A DNA stretch of 64,000 nt from Paenibacillus sp. FSL R5-0912 (GTDB lineage Bacteria; Bacillota; Bacilli; Paenibacillales; Paenibacillaceae): assembly GCF_000758605.1 (NCBI RefSeq), contig NZ_CP009282.1, positions 682,001 through 746,000 on the forward strand, in the 5' to 3' direction. Position 1 is the first letter of the stretch. Each line of letters opens with the position of its first letter. The notes beneath the pieces are model-generated. The model did no database searches. It had not been told where the DNA came from and saw only the letters and a list, made by a program, of their open reading frames with translations. The translations under genes and the position numbers were made by a program. This document shows positions 35,192 through 43,474 of the stretch, one piece after another.

Positions 35192-36720
35192 GTACAATTA
35201 CTGCTGACGCTGCATCGTCCAAGACGATCCGCAGAGGTCCGATTATCGCAGCGCTTCTGATCGGCGCCTTCGTGGCGTTATTGAATCAGACACTGATGAA
35301 TGTGGCGCTGCCCAAAATGATGGAGGACCTGAAGATCGCCGCCAATACGGCACAATGGCTGACTACAGGGTTCATGCTGGTTAATGGTGTACTGGTGCCG
35401 ATCAGCGCTTATCTGGTAGAGAAATTTACGACCCGCCAGCTCTTTACGACGGCGATGATGCTATTTTCCATAGGTACACTGGTTTGTGCAATAGGATCGG
35501 GCTTTGAAATGATTATGGTAGGCAGAGTTATTCAGGCGGTAGGTGCCGGGATTCTGATGCCGCTGATGAACATTGTGTTCCTGCGCATATTCCCGATTGA
35601 AGAACGCGGCAAGGCTATGGGACTTATGGCGGTTGCGATGATTTTTGCTCCGGCAGTCGGACCTACCTTATCCGGATGGGTGGTTCAGAACTACTCCTGG
35701 CGCGTGCTGTTCTACATTGTGCTTCCGCTGGCTATCTTCTCGATGCTGCTTGGCATGAAGACGATGCAGAATGTAGGCAAGCTGACTTCTCCAAAACTGG
35801 ATAAGCCCGGTGTAGTCTTATCTACTCTGGGGTTTGGCGGACTGCTGTACGGCTTCAGTGATGCCGGAACAGACGGCTGGGGGAGTACAACCGTTATCCT
35901 CTGTCTGATTCTGGGTATTGTCTCCCTGGGGCTGTTCGTATGGCGTGAGCTTACAGCGGATAAGCCGCTGCTTGAATTCCGGATTTTCCGCTACAACATG
36001 TATTCACTTACTACTGTAATTAACATTATCGTGACCATGGCTATGTACGCCGGTATGATTCTGCTGCCGATCTATCTGCAGACGATCCGCGGCTTTACAC
36101 CGATGGAGTCCGGACTGATGCTGCTGCCGGGTGCGATTCTGATGGGTATTATGTCTCCAATTACCGGAATTATATTTGATAAAATCGGTGCAAGATGGCT
36201 GGCAGTTATCGGTCTTGCCATCACGGCTATTACGACTTGGGAGTTCAGCCAGATCAGCAACAGCACAACGTATACACATCTGATTCTGACGTATACTGCA
36301 CGGATGTTCGGGATGTCCATGCTGATGATGCCCATTGTAACTGCCGGTCTGAATCAGCTTCCGCAGCGTTTGGCTTCGCACGGTACGGCAATGTCCAACA
36401 CCCTGCGGACCGTAGGCGGTGCACTGGGTATGGCGCTGTTCGTCAGCCTGATGACCAACCGTACGAAGAGCAACATTACCGATGCACTGACAAGCGGTGC
36501 GGTATCGCAGACCGATAAGGCGGCGATGCTTAAGCTTACGCAGGAAGCAACGATTAACGGGATTACTCATGCGTTCACTGTAGCTACCTGGGTGACAGTG
36601 CTTGCCCTGGTGCTGGCGTTGTTCATCAGAAAGACTTCTCCGCAGCCGGATTTCCTGAAGACGGAAGAAGAGGATGCAGTACAGCCACAGCCTAACAAGG
36701 TGAAATCGCAAAGAGCTTAA
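35188..36720 (+). CDS. MFS multidrug efflux transporter (DHA2/EmrB-type, 14 TM)
   Basis: 510 aa, about 14 hydrophobic segments. Motif C-like AVGPTLSGWVVQNYSWRVLFYIVLP and motif ALLNQTLMNVALPKMMEDL near the N-terminus identify the drug:H+ antiporter-2 group (EmrB/LmrB/QacA). Hydrophilic C-terminal tail (EEEDAVQPQPNKVKSQRA). Operon with the overlapping marR gene, which predicts substrate-inducible export. Terminator follows. Confidence 0.92.
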   Translation: MSTITADAASSKTIRRGPIIAALLIGAFVALLNQTLMNVALPKMMEDLKIAANTAQWLTTGFMLVNGVLVPISAYLVEKFTTRQLFTTAMMLFSIGTLVCAIGSGFEMIMVGRVIQAVGAGILMPLMNIVFLRIFPIEERGKAMGLMAVAMIFAPAVGPTLSGWVVQNYSWRVLFYIVLPLAIFSMLLGMKTMQNVGKLTSPKLDKPGVVLSTLGFGGLLYGFSDAGTDGWGSTTVILCLILGIVSLGLFVWRELTADKPLLEFRIFRYNMYSLTTVINIIVTMAMYAGMILLPIYLQTIRGFTPMESGLMLLPGAILMGIMSPITGIIFDKIGARWLAVIGLAITAITTWEFSQISNSTTYTHLILTYTARMFGMSMLMMPIVTAGLNQLPQRLASHGTAMSNTLRTVGGALGMALFVSLMTNRTKSNITDALTSGAVSQTDKAAMLKLTQEATINGITHAFTVATWVTVLALVLALFIRKTSPQPDFLKTEEEDAVQPQPNKVKSQRA

Positions 36721-36746
36721 ATGTATGCGCAGGCTATAATTTCATC

Positions 36747-36794
36747 AAAAGGACTATCCGCAAAGCCGTAAAGGTTTTGCCGGGTAGTCCTTTT
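36747..36794 (+). terminator. Terminator of the marR-MFS operon
   Basis: aaaaggacta / tagtcctttt 10-bp arms with an imperfect inner stem. Confidence 0.75.
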
Positions 36795-36811
36795 GTTGTC
36801 CGTTTACAGCC

Positions 36812-37108
36812 TCAGCTAACCCCGGCTCCCGTGCTCCAGCGCTTCAGCTGAGGCAGGGAATCCCCCAGCATCTGTCGGGCGGCAGCTTCATCCATTCCTT
36901 CCTCCACCAAGTACCCGGCACAGAGATCGGTCATCTCCTGCAGAGTGATGTCCGGCTGCTTGAATTCACCGTTCTCATAACAGTAGATACAATACTCCTC
37001 CGTTTTGTTGCCTTCCTTGTCGCTGCCCTGCAGCTCTGTTTCGTTAACCGGCATTCCGCAGCTTTGGCAGAACAAGCTCTCCGTTTGTTTCGTTGACGCC
37101 GTTTCCAT
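36812..37108 (-). CDS. Zinc-ribbon protein
   Basis: 98 aa. Start METASTKQTE with GAGGAGTGTGCAAT upstream. N-terminal zinc ribbon: FCQSCGMPV ... YCIYCYENGEF (two CxxC pairs), the putative zinc-ribbon family found in many Firmicutes, followed by a helical segment ITLQEMTDLCAGYLVEEGMDEAAARQMLGDSLPQLKRW. Function unknown. Confidence 0.8.
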   Translation of the reverse strand: METASTKQTESLFCQSCGMPVNETELQGSDKEGNKTEEYCIYCYENGEFKQPDITLQEMTDLCAGYLVEEGMDEAAARQMLGDSLPQLKRWSTGAGVS

Positions 37109-37239
37109 ATTGCACACTCCTCAGGGTTCTGGTTCAGGCGGTGTTTGCCGCCTCTTCCTGTCCAGTATAAGCCGGCAAACCTGACAGCATAGTTTCAGGT
37201 TCATGTGCGGGTTATGGAAAAAAGATACTATTCCGTTCT

Positions 37240-38211
37240 TTAATCAGCAGGGTGTGTCGGCTGCGGCTGAGGGAGGCTGGAGGCGTATTTGGCAGCAACG
37301 CCTCCGGCCAGCTCGCCTATTCTCCGGCGGATATGTTCCGGCCCAAGCACCTCCAGCACGGTTCCGAAGCTTAGCAGGAAACCGAACAGCCAATCATTCT
37401 CAGGATAATGGACCGTGAGGGTGTACCCGCCGCGATCATCCTGCTGCAGTTCCTCGGAGTCGAAATACTCTTCCGCAAGATGCCTGCCTTCCGGTGCAAA
37501 TTGCAGCCGGATCGGCTGGATATTCTGCGGTTCTTTCCAGCCGTCCGTCCAGGGCAGCTCCTTCAGCGGAATATCCTGGCGGGTATAGTTCCGCTTCTCC
37601 TTCACCAGCGCTTTCATCCGCAGCAGCTTGAAGAGCCGGAAATCCCGGCGTTCTGTGCAGAAACCGTATAAGTACCAGCTTTGTCCTTTGAGTACAAGGG
37701 TGTAGGGTTCAACGGTACGCGTACTTGCCCGGCCTTCGGCCGAGATATATTCGAAGGAGATGACGGTATTTTCCTCCAGCGCCTCTTTAAGAAGGCTGAT
37801 CCGCTCTTCCAAAGGGCCCATCAGTCCCCAAGGAGAGAGATCTACGATCATCTGAGTGGTCTTGCTGCGGAAGGCAGCAGTCTGGGAAGGCGGGATCACA
37901 CTGCTGATTTTCTCCATTAACAGCTGGTGCCCTTCACCGCCATAAGAGGAGACGCTTTGCAGTGCACCGAAGATATCGGCCAGCTCACGCTCGGACAGCA
38001 CATTACGGTCCAGCCGGTAGCCTTGCATGAGGCCGATACCGCCCCCGGCCCCTTGATACGTGACAACAGGAATACCTGCGGTGTTAATGCTGTCTATATC
38101 GCGGTAGATGGTGCGTACGGAGACTTCGAACATATCGGCCAGCTCCTTGGCCTGAATCAGCGGCCGGTTCAGCAGCAGAATGACAATGGAGAGGAGACGG
38201 TCTATTTTCAC
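37240..38211 (-). CDS. WYL-domain transcriptional regulator (YafY-type)
   Basis: 323 aa. N-terminal HTH (residues 1-55): MKIDRLLSIVILLLNRPLIQAKELADMFEVSVRTIYRDIDSINTAGIPVVTYQG. WYL domain (~145-215) with TLVLKGQSWYLYGFCTERRDFRLFKLLRM, then a C-terminal extension GGYTLTVHYPENDWLFGFLLSFGTVLEVLGPEHIRRRI. Probably ligand-responsive; it is divergent from an MFS exporter with palindromes in the shared region. Confidence 0.88.
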   Translation of the reverse strand: MKIDRLLSIVILLLNRPLIQAKELADMFEVSVRTIYRDIDSINTAGIPVVTYQGAGGGIGLMQGYRLDRNVLSERELADIFGALQSVSSYGGEGHQLLMEKISSVIPPSQTAAFRSKTTQMIVDLSPWGLMGPLEERISLLKEALEENTVISFEYISAEGRASTRTVEPYTLVLKGQSWYLYGFCTERRDFRLFKLLRMKALVKEKRNYTRQDIPLKELPWTDGWKEPQNIQPIRLQFAPEGRHLAEEYFDSEELQQDDRGGYTLTVHYPENDWLFGFLLSFGTVLEVLGPEHIRRRIGELAGGVAAKYASSLPQPQPTHPAD

Positions 38212-38244
38212 AGAAATGCACCTGCTTTCATTCGGGTTAATGAT

Positions 38245-38314
38245 CTAAGCTTAGCAAATTGTCTGAAATAAAGCATTGCTCCAAATTTCATATTATATTA
38301 TCATCTAATTAGAT
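38245..38314. promoter_or_regulatory. MFS promoter with flanking palindromes in the WYL/MFS divergent region
   Basis: TTGCTC (38276-38281), 17-bp spacer, TATCAT (38299-38304) is a candidate promoter for the MFS gene. ATCTAATTAGAT (38303-38314) and CTAAGCTTAG (38245-38254) are perfect palindromes on either side. They are different sequences, so at most one is likely to be the WYL regulator's site. Confidence 0.4.
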
Positions 38315-38344
38315 ATTTATATAATTTAATGAGGGGCTAAAGTT

Positions 38345-39622
38345 ATGAGTACAAATGCAGGATCACTTGCCGGACGCAATAAAGGCTATCAAAGGCTGTT
38401 TGCAGCCGGGTTAATCAATGGTATCGGCGACCGTTTCAGCAGTATTGCCATGCTGGCTCTGGTTCTTCATTTGACCGGGTCGGGAATGGCCGTAGGGATA
38501 TCGCTTGGCGTGCGGGTGCTGCCTTATCTGTTCATGGCACCGCTTGGAGGATTCCTGGCTGGCAGACTGCCGCGCAAAACGATCATGATGGCTGTGGATT
38601 TCCTGCGTATCCCGGTAGCCTTGTCTTTGCTCTGGGTGGACGGGAACCATAGGCTGTGGCTGGTGTATGCCGGCAGCTTTGTGATGGCAGCGGGTGAAGC
38701 CATCTATAGTCCGGTGCGCAAATCATCCATCCCGCTGCTGGCAGCGCCGGAGGATTTGCTGCGGATCAACGGCCTGGAACAGCTTTTGAACGGCTGCGTG
38801 CTGATTCTTGGCGCCTTTACGGGAGGGATTGTCTCGCTTTATTTCGGTCCGGATATGGCCTTTGTTATGAATGCTGTGTCGTTTCTGGCGGCAGGACTTT
38901 TGATAAGGGGGATTCATTATCCCAAGCAGGCCCTTGACGGAGACGCCCGCCGGGAGTCTGCACTGCATACTGAAGGCGGAAATCCTAACATAGGCTTGTC
39001 TGCCAAAGGGACACGGCGGCGGGCGTTGCGTACAGTTCTTGGAGGCAGCCTGGCACTGCAGATTGTGCTCTGTTATGAATTGCTGGTGCCGGTGATCAAT
39101 GGCTGGGATAATGTGCTGATCAGCGTATATGCTGTGCAGGTATTTCATGCGGGTGACAGCGGGGTGGGGGCGTTCTACGCAGCGCTTGGCATCGGGCTCA
39201 GCCTGAGTTTCTTTGCCGGACGTTTATTCCGCAAAAGGCTTTTAGCGGTAGCACTGGGCGGTCTGCTGCTCGAGGGCATTCTGCTCATGATGATTAGCAG
39301 CAGCGGTCATTTCGCTGCAGCATTTCTGCTGTACATTCTGTTATCTTTGGCCGGAGGAACCGGCAATGCCTGTCTGGATACGCTGGTGATGAGAGAAACG
39401 CCGCCTGCGCTGCAGCCGGCTGTATTCGGCCTGCTGGCGGCAGTAAGCGGAACCCTGCTGGGTCTGTCCATGTTAGGGGCCGGCTGGCTGCTTGATGAGG
39501 TGGAGCCCAGAATGCTGGGATTCGCGGGCGGGGCGGGTTTTACTGTGATTGCGCTGCTATTGGGAGGTTATTACCTGCTGCGCAGCAAATGGAATAAGCG
39601 GTACAGGGAGTCCCAGCCTTAA
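38345..39622 (+). CDS. MFS transporter (12 TM, MefA/Cmr-like)
   Basis: 425 aa with about 12 membrane segments. GVRVLPYLFMAPLGGFLAGRLPRKTIMMAVDFLRIPVAL holds the loop 2-3 motif A (G-x-L-x-x-R-x-x-R/K). The overall pattern is that of macrolide/multidrug exporters of the DHA3 group. GAGGGGCTAAAGTT before ATG. Substrate unknown; probably controlled by the divergent WYL regulator. Confidence 0.85.
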   Translation: MSTNAGSLAGRNKGYQRLFAAGLINGIGDRFSSIAMLALVLHLTGSGMAVGISLGVRVLPYLFMAPLGGFLAGRLPRKTIMMAVDFLRIPVALSLLWVDGNHRLWLVYAGSFVMAAGEAIYSPVRKSSIPLLAAPEDLLRINGLEQLLNGCVLILGAFTGGIVSLYFGPDMAFVMNAVSFLAAGLLIRGIHYPKQALDGDARRESALHTEGGNPNIGLSAKGTRRRALRTVLGGSLALQIVLCYELLVPVINGWDNVLISVYAVQVFHAGDSGVGAFYAALGIGLSLSFFAGRLFRKRLLAVALGGLLLEGILLMMISSSGHFAAAFLLYILLSLAGGTGNACLDTLVMRETPPALQPAVFGLLAAVSGTLLGLSMLGAGWLLDEVEPRMLGFAGGAGFTVIALLLGGYYLLRSKWNKRYRESQP

Positions 39623-39635
39623 TGGTCTGAAAAAA

Positions 39636-40322
39636 TCAGCGGGTTTTGGAGGTTTCTTTGACCTTGACCTTTACTTTGACCTTCGTCTCCAGCGGAGCAG
39701 CGGATTTGCGCCGGGACAGCCGGAGAAGGATGGCATTCCGGTAACGGTACATCACAATCAGCGCAGCAATGGCTCCGGCAAAGAGGGCAATCCAGAGGGC
39801 ATAGGTTTCGATTACGTGGAAAATGCCCATCCACTGCGGTCCGAAGATTTTGCCGATACCGAGGAATAGCAGTACCCAGAACAAGGCGCCGCCATAGGCG
39901 TACATTGCAAATTTGCGGAAAGGCAGTGCGATAATACCGGCGAAGTAGCCGGTGAAATGGCGGACGCCCGGAACGAAGTAGCCGATTGAAATCAGCACGC
40001 TGCCGTACCGCTCGAACCAGCGCTGGGTCTTTTCCAGCTTGGCCGGAGAGAACATGAACCATTTGCCGTAACGCTGGATGAAGGGCAGCCCGGCCCTAAG
40101 CCCAATGAAATAAGTAATGGTCATGCCAACTGTGGTCCCTGCAAAAGCTACGATAACCAGCGTGAAGAAATCCAGCCTCCCGGTATAGGACAGAAACCCG
40201 GCGAAGGCCATGGTAGTCTCCCCGGGAAAAGGTAGAGCAATGAATTCCAGCAAAAGCCCAAAGAACAATACGCTATATCCATAGCTGGCGAACAATTCCT
40301 GTATCCATTTCAGCATTTCCAT
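39636..40322 (-). CDS. DedA family membrane protein
   Basis: 228 aa. Start MEMLKWIQELF with GGAGAGTG upstream; the longer frame to 40652 is a shadow over the deacetylase start. Typical DedA/VTT pattern: LEFIALPFPGETTMAFAGFLSYTGRLDF, then GLRAGLPFIQRYGKWF, and the motif FVPGVRHFTGYFAGIIALPFRKFAMYAYGGALFWVLLFLGIGKIFG. The family recycles undecaprenyl phosphate or lipid carriers. The C-terminus is very basic (KVKVKVKVKETSKTR). Confidence 0.9.
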   Translation of the reverse strand: MEMLKWIQELFASYGYSVLFFGLLLEFIALPFPGETTMAFAGFLSYTGRLDFFTLVIVAFAGTTVGMTITYFIGLRAGLPFIQRYGKWFMFSPAKLEKTQRWFERYGSVLISIGYFVPGVRHFTGYFAGIIALPFRKFAMYAYGGALFWVLLFLGIGKIFGPQWMGIFHVIETYALWIALFAGAIAALIVMYRYRNAILLRLSRRKSAAPLETKVKVKVKVKETSKTR

Positions 40323-40431
40323 ACATCCATCACTCTCCGAAGGCTGCGCGCCTGATTCTATTTTGGAGCTTGTCTTCATACAATCTACCAAATGGCGTGA
40401 AGGCGCCAATAGAATGCTGGAGGTAGAGAAG

Positions 40432-41853
40432 ATGAAGGAAAGCCGGGAAAATCGTATCCGCCGGTATATGATCCGCGGGTTGCTTGTTATGGCAGTGCTT
40501 CTAAGTATGTCAGCCCTTGGGGACAAGGGGCAATCCCCGGCTTCATGGAGGACATTCTCCCTGCAGGCTGAAGCAGGCAGTGCAGCATCTTTACTCTCTA
40601 AGAATAATCCTCTGGAAGTCCCGGTGCAAGATTTGCCGCCGGCTGCAGTCAAGAATGCGGAAGCAGAGCCTCTGCTGCCTCCTGTTTCAGGGGGGGCAAC
40701 TTATGCATCCGCCACCAATCAGCAGGCTTCTACCCTACAGAAAGTGTCCGCCGCTGCGGGCAAATCTAATCAGGATGCTAAGCGCAGCAAGGCAACAAGG
40801 GTCGTCTATCTTACATTCGATGACGGGCCAAGTGCAGTTACTCCCCGGGTCCTCAAGATATTGCAGGAGCAGGGAGTGAAGGCTACCTTCTTCGTGCTGG
40901 GGGAGCAAGCTGCCAGCCGCCCTGAGCTGGTCAATGCCATTTGGGAGCAGGGGCATGCCATCGGCAATCATTCCTATAACCATAATTATCATGATCTCTA
41001 TAGCGGATTCACGGAGTTCTGGCGTCAGATCAAACAGACAGAGGAAACCGTCAGAGGCATTACAGGGGTTCGTCCGCAGCTGGTCCGTGCACCGGGAGGC
41101 ACCTTTGGCCATTTTGACAGTACTTATTTTTATCTGCTGAAGCAGGCGGGCTATGAGGTGATGGACTGGACCGTAGACAGCGGAGACTCCAGCCGCCGGG
41201 GAGTACCTGCCGCAGAGATCCTGCAGCATTCGGTTGCTGATCTGGATTCCCGGAGTGTCATCCTGCTGCTGCATGACGGGTCGGGTCATGAGCAGAGTGC
41301 CAAGGCGCTGCCGGCTATTATTGAACGCTACAAAGCCGCCGGTTATGAATTCGGCTTACTTAATGCGCAGAGTGAGCCGGTACAGTTCAGAGTGTCGGCT
41401 AAGGCAGCGGCACTGCAGCGGGTGAAGCCGTCCAAAGCCTGGATCTCGGCGAATATTGTTCCGAATGCTGAACTGTTTGCACCCGGCAAACCGCTTGCTC
41501 TGGAGGTAGGAAGGCTGGAAACCATCCTGAAGCCTGGAGAGTACAACGTTAGAAACGGGCAATATTTCGTACCTCTCCGTACCGCCGTGGAACGGCTGGG
41601 CGGGCAAGTTGGCTGGGATGCGGCTGCCCGCAGCGGACAGGTGAAATGGAATGGACGAACAGTGACTGTGAATTCAAAGAAACAGCAGATAGAAGTCATC
41701 CAGCCGGACGGAGCAGTGGAGCTCAAGACAGCAGAGATACAGCTCATTGGTTCTTCCCTTTGGGTACCCCTGCGGGATTTGCTCGAAGCCACAGGGCATC
41801 CACCGCTTACGGCCAGTGTAAATGCAGAAGAGCGCAGAGTGAAGGCTTATTGA
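40432..41853 (+). CDS. Exported polysaccharide deacetylase with C-terminal CuAO-N-like domain
   Basis: 473 aa from ATG 40432 (GGAGGTAGAGAAG before it). N-terminal signal/anchor MIRGLLVMAVLLSMSAL, then a Ser/Ala-rich linker. NodB domain ~120-320: VYLTFDDGPS (catalytic Asp), GNHSYNHNYHDL (metal His), RAPGGTFGHF, LLLHDGSGHE (His). From ~375 a stalk module with YFVPLRTAVERLGGQVGWDAAARSGQVKWNGRTVTV and LWVPLRDLLEATG. Likely an N-acetylglucosamine deacetylase acting on peptidoglycan or exopolysaccharide. Confidence 0.9.
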   Translation: MKESRENRIRRYMIRGLLVMAVLLSMSALGDKGQSPASWRTFSLQAEAGSAASLLSKNNPLEVPVQDLPPAAVKNAEAEPLLPPVSGGATYASATNQQASTLQKVSAAAGKSNQDAKRSKATRVVYLTFDDGPSAVTPRVLKILQEQGVKATFFVLGEQAASRPELVNAIWEQGHAIGNHSYNHNYHDLYSGFTEFWRQIKQTEETVRGITGVRPQLVRAPGGTFGHFDSTYFYLLKQAGYEVMDWTVDSGDSSRRGVPAAEILQHSVADLDSRSVILLLHDGSGHEQSAKALPAIIERYKAAGYEFGLLNAQSEPVQFRVSAKAAALQRVKPSKAWISANIVPNAELFAPGKPLALEVGRLETILKPGEYNVRNGQYFVPLRTAVERLGGQVGWDAAARSGQVKWNGRTVTVNSKKQQIEVIQPDGAVELKTAEIQLIGSSLWVPLRDLLEATGHPPLTASVNAEERRVKAY

Positions 41854-41974
41854 ACCAGTGCTAAAAAGAATTCCCTGGATGTCTGGGTACCCTTTTTGAT
41901 GGGAAGAATAGATAGTAATAGGCTCCCGGAAGCCGAATAGCCAGCGAAATTGCGGGCAGGCGGGGAGCTAGTCT

Positions 41975-43474
41975 ATGACCGAAGAAAGGGTGTCATCCTT
42001 GTCCTCTTCATCATTGATAGATCAGATCAAATATGAGCATGGAAAGCGGGAGAGTTCAGGGAAATCTGCGGCTGCGTTCCTGTCCCGCCGGCGTGTCCGC
42101 AGCACTGTACAGGAGTGGGCACGGATGCTGCTTTTAACCGCAGCGACCTTGGGATTATATCTGTGGCGGGGCGGGGAATCACTCTTGCTGCTCCTGACGG
42201 CTGGCGTAATTGTAATGTCCGGCGGGCTGCTCCTGCATCTCTGCGGTCCACGGAGGGTAGCGGTTCTCCGCACAATAACACCCGCACGTCCTTCGGCCGG
42301 GGATACCGTTACCGTTAAGGTACAGATCAGCTTTGTCTCCAAGATCCCGCTTCCCTGGATAGTTGTTGCCGATTACTGGAGTGAAGGCAGCCATCAGGAG
42401 CTGCTGTTCCCCGGATTCCGGCGCTCCTTCACCTATTCGTATGAACTGAAGTCTGTTCCCAGAGGGATCCACCAGCTTTACGGCTGCGGTGTCACCTGGG
42501 GGGATCTGCCTGGTTTGTTCACAGGCGGCTGTCAGCCGGGAGGCAAGGAGAGCTTCAAGGTGCTCCCGAAGGCGCTGTATCTGGCCGGCAGCTTGCCGGA
42601 TAACCGTGCAATGCCGGGAGACCGGATGCTTCCCGGACGGGGGAAGCAGGGCAGTGCAGAAGCAGCTGATATCCGTGACTATGCTCCCGGTGATCCGCTC
42701 AGCCGGATTCACTGGAAGAACAGCGCCCGTAAGGGAACGCTGCAGAGCAGAGTACCTGAACGGGAAGCCGGGCAAATGACCTGTATCGTGCTTGCCAACT
42801 GTCCGGAGGATTATGAGGTTCCTTACGGTGCCCTGGTACCGCGCGGGCAGCGGGGATCGGTTATGCCTGCTTTTGAACGGGCGGTGTCGGCGGCAATGGG
42901 CCTGATGCTCTCTGCCGAACGTTCCAGCAGTTACCTGCAGCTCTTCAGCGGCGGTTGGCCGGAAGGAATGGCCAGACATGAAGGCCTGGGTCAGATCCCC
43001 GGCAGGGTACAAGACCTGCTTACGGAAATATCCCCATCCGGCTCACAGAGTCTCACCCGGCTGCTGGAGGATGCTTCGCGGGGCTGGATTCCCGGCATGA
43101 CGGTGTCTGTCATTACCGGCCGGCTTGAAGAAGATTCTGCCCGGACGCTTGCCCGTTTTTTGGTCCAGGGAATTAAGGTTGAGCTGTACTATGTCTGGGA
43201 TCAGCCCTCTCCGGCCGGAGGAGCGGCGGACGATCCGGTACGGAGTTCAACCGGAACCAAGGAGGCCAGGGAAGGATTCCCTGAACCTGTAGAGAGTTAT
43301 CCGGCCGATAACTATAGCCCGGGTTCCGGCGGTAAGCAGCGTACATCGGGCACTATAGCCGGAAGTCTGATGCGGCTGGGCGCGCGGATCCATTGTCTGA
43401 ACGATGTCTCTCCTGCACAAGTGTACAAGGGGGCGGAGTATTATGGATATCCGGGCCAACCGACATCCCATTAG
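41975..43474 (+). CDS. DUF58 domain protein
   Basis: 499 aa. Two N-terminal membrane segments (ARMLLLTAATLGLYL, LLLLLTAGVIVMSGGLLLHL), a beta-rich stretch, and then the DUF58 signature DIRDYAPGDPLSRIHWKNSARKGTLQSRVPERE at ~235-270, followed by a vWA-like region. Members are usually coded with a MoxR ATPase and a TgpA-like transglutaminase; here the latter follows with a 32-nt overlap but no MoxR gene is seen in front. GGGGAGCTAGTCT before ATG. Confidence 0.88.
   Translation: MTEERVSSLSSSSLIDQIKYEHGKRESSGKSAAAFLSRRRVRSTVQEWARMLLLTAATLGLYLWRGGESLLLLLTAGVIVMSGGLLLHLCGPRRVAVLRTITPARPSAGDTVTVKVQISFVSKIPLPWIVVADYWSEGSHQELLFPGFRRSFTYSYELKSVPRGIHQLYGCGVTWGDLPGLFTGGCQPGGKESFKVLPKALYLAGSLPDNRAMPGDRMLPGRGKQGSAEAADIRDYAPGDPLSRIHWKNSARKGTLQSRVPEREAGQMTCIVLANCPEDYEVPYGALVPRGQRGSVMPAFERAVSAAMGLMLSAERSSSYLQLFSGGWPEGMARHEGLGQIPGRVQDLLTEISPSGSQSLTRLLEDASRGWIPGMTVSVITGRLEEDSARTLARFLVQGIKVELYYVWDQPSPAGGAADDPVRSSTGTKEAREGFPEPVESYPADNYSPGSGGKQRTSGTIAGSLMRLGARIHCLNDVSPAQVYKGAEYYGYPGQPTSH

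Noticed and set aside
40323..40652. N-terminal extension of the DedA gene
   Set aside because: It runs antisense through the deacetylase start and has no membrane or family similarity.
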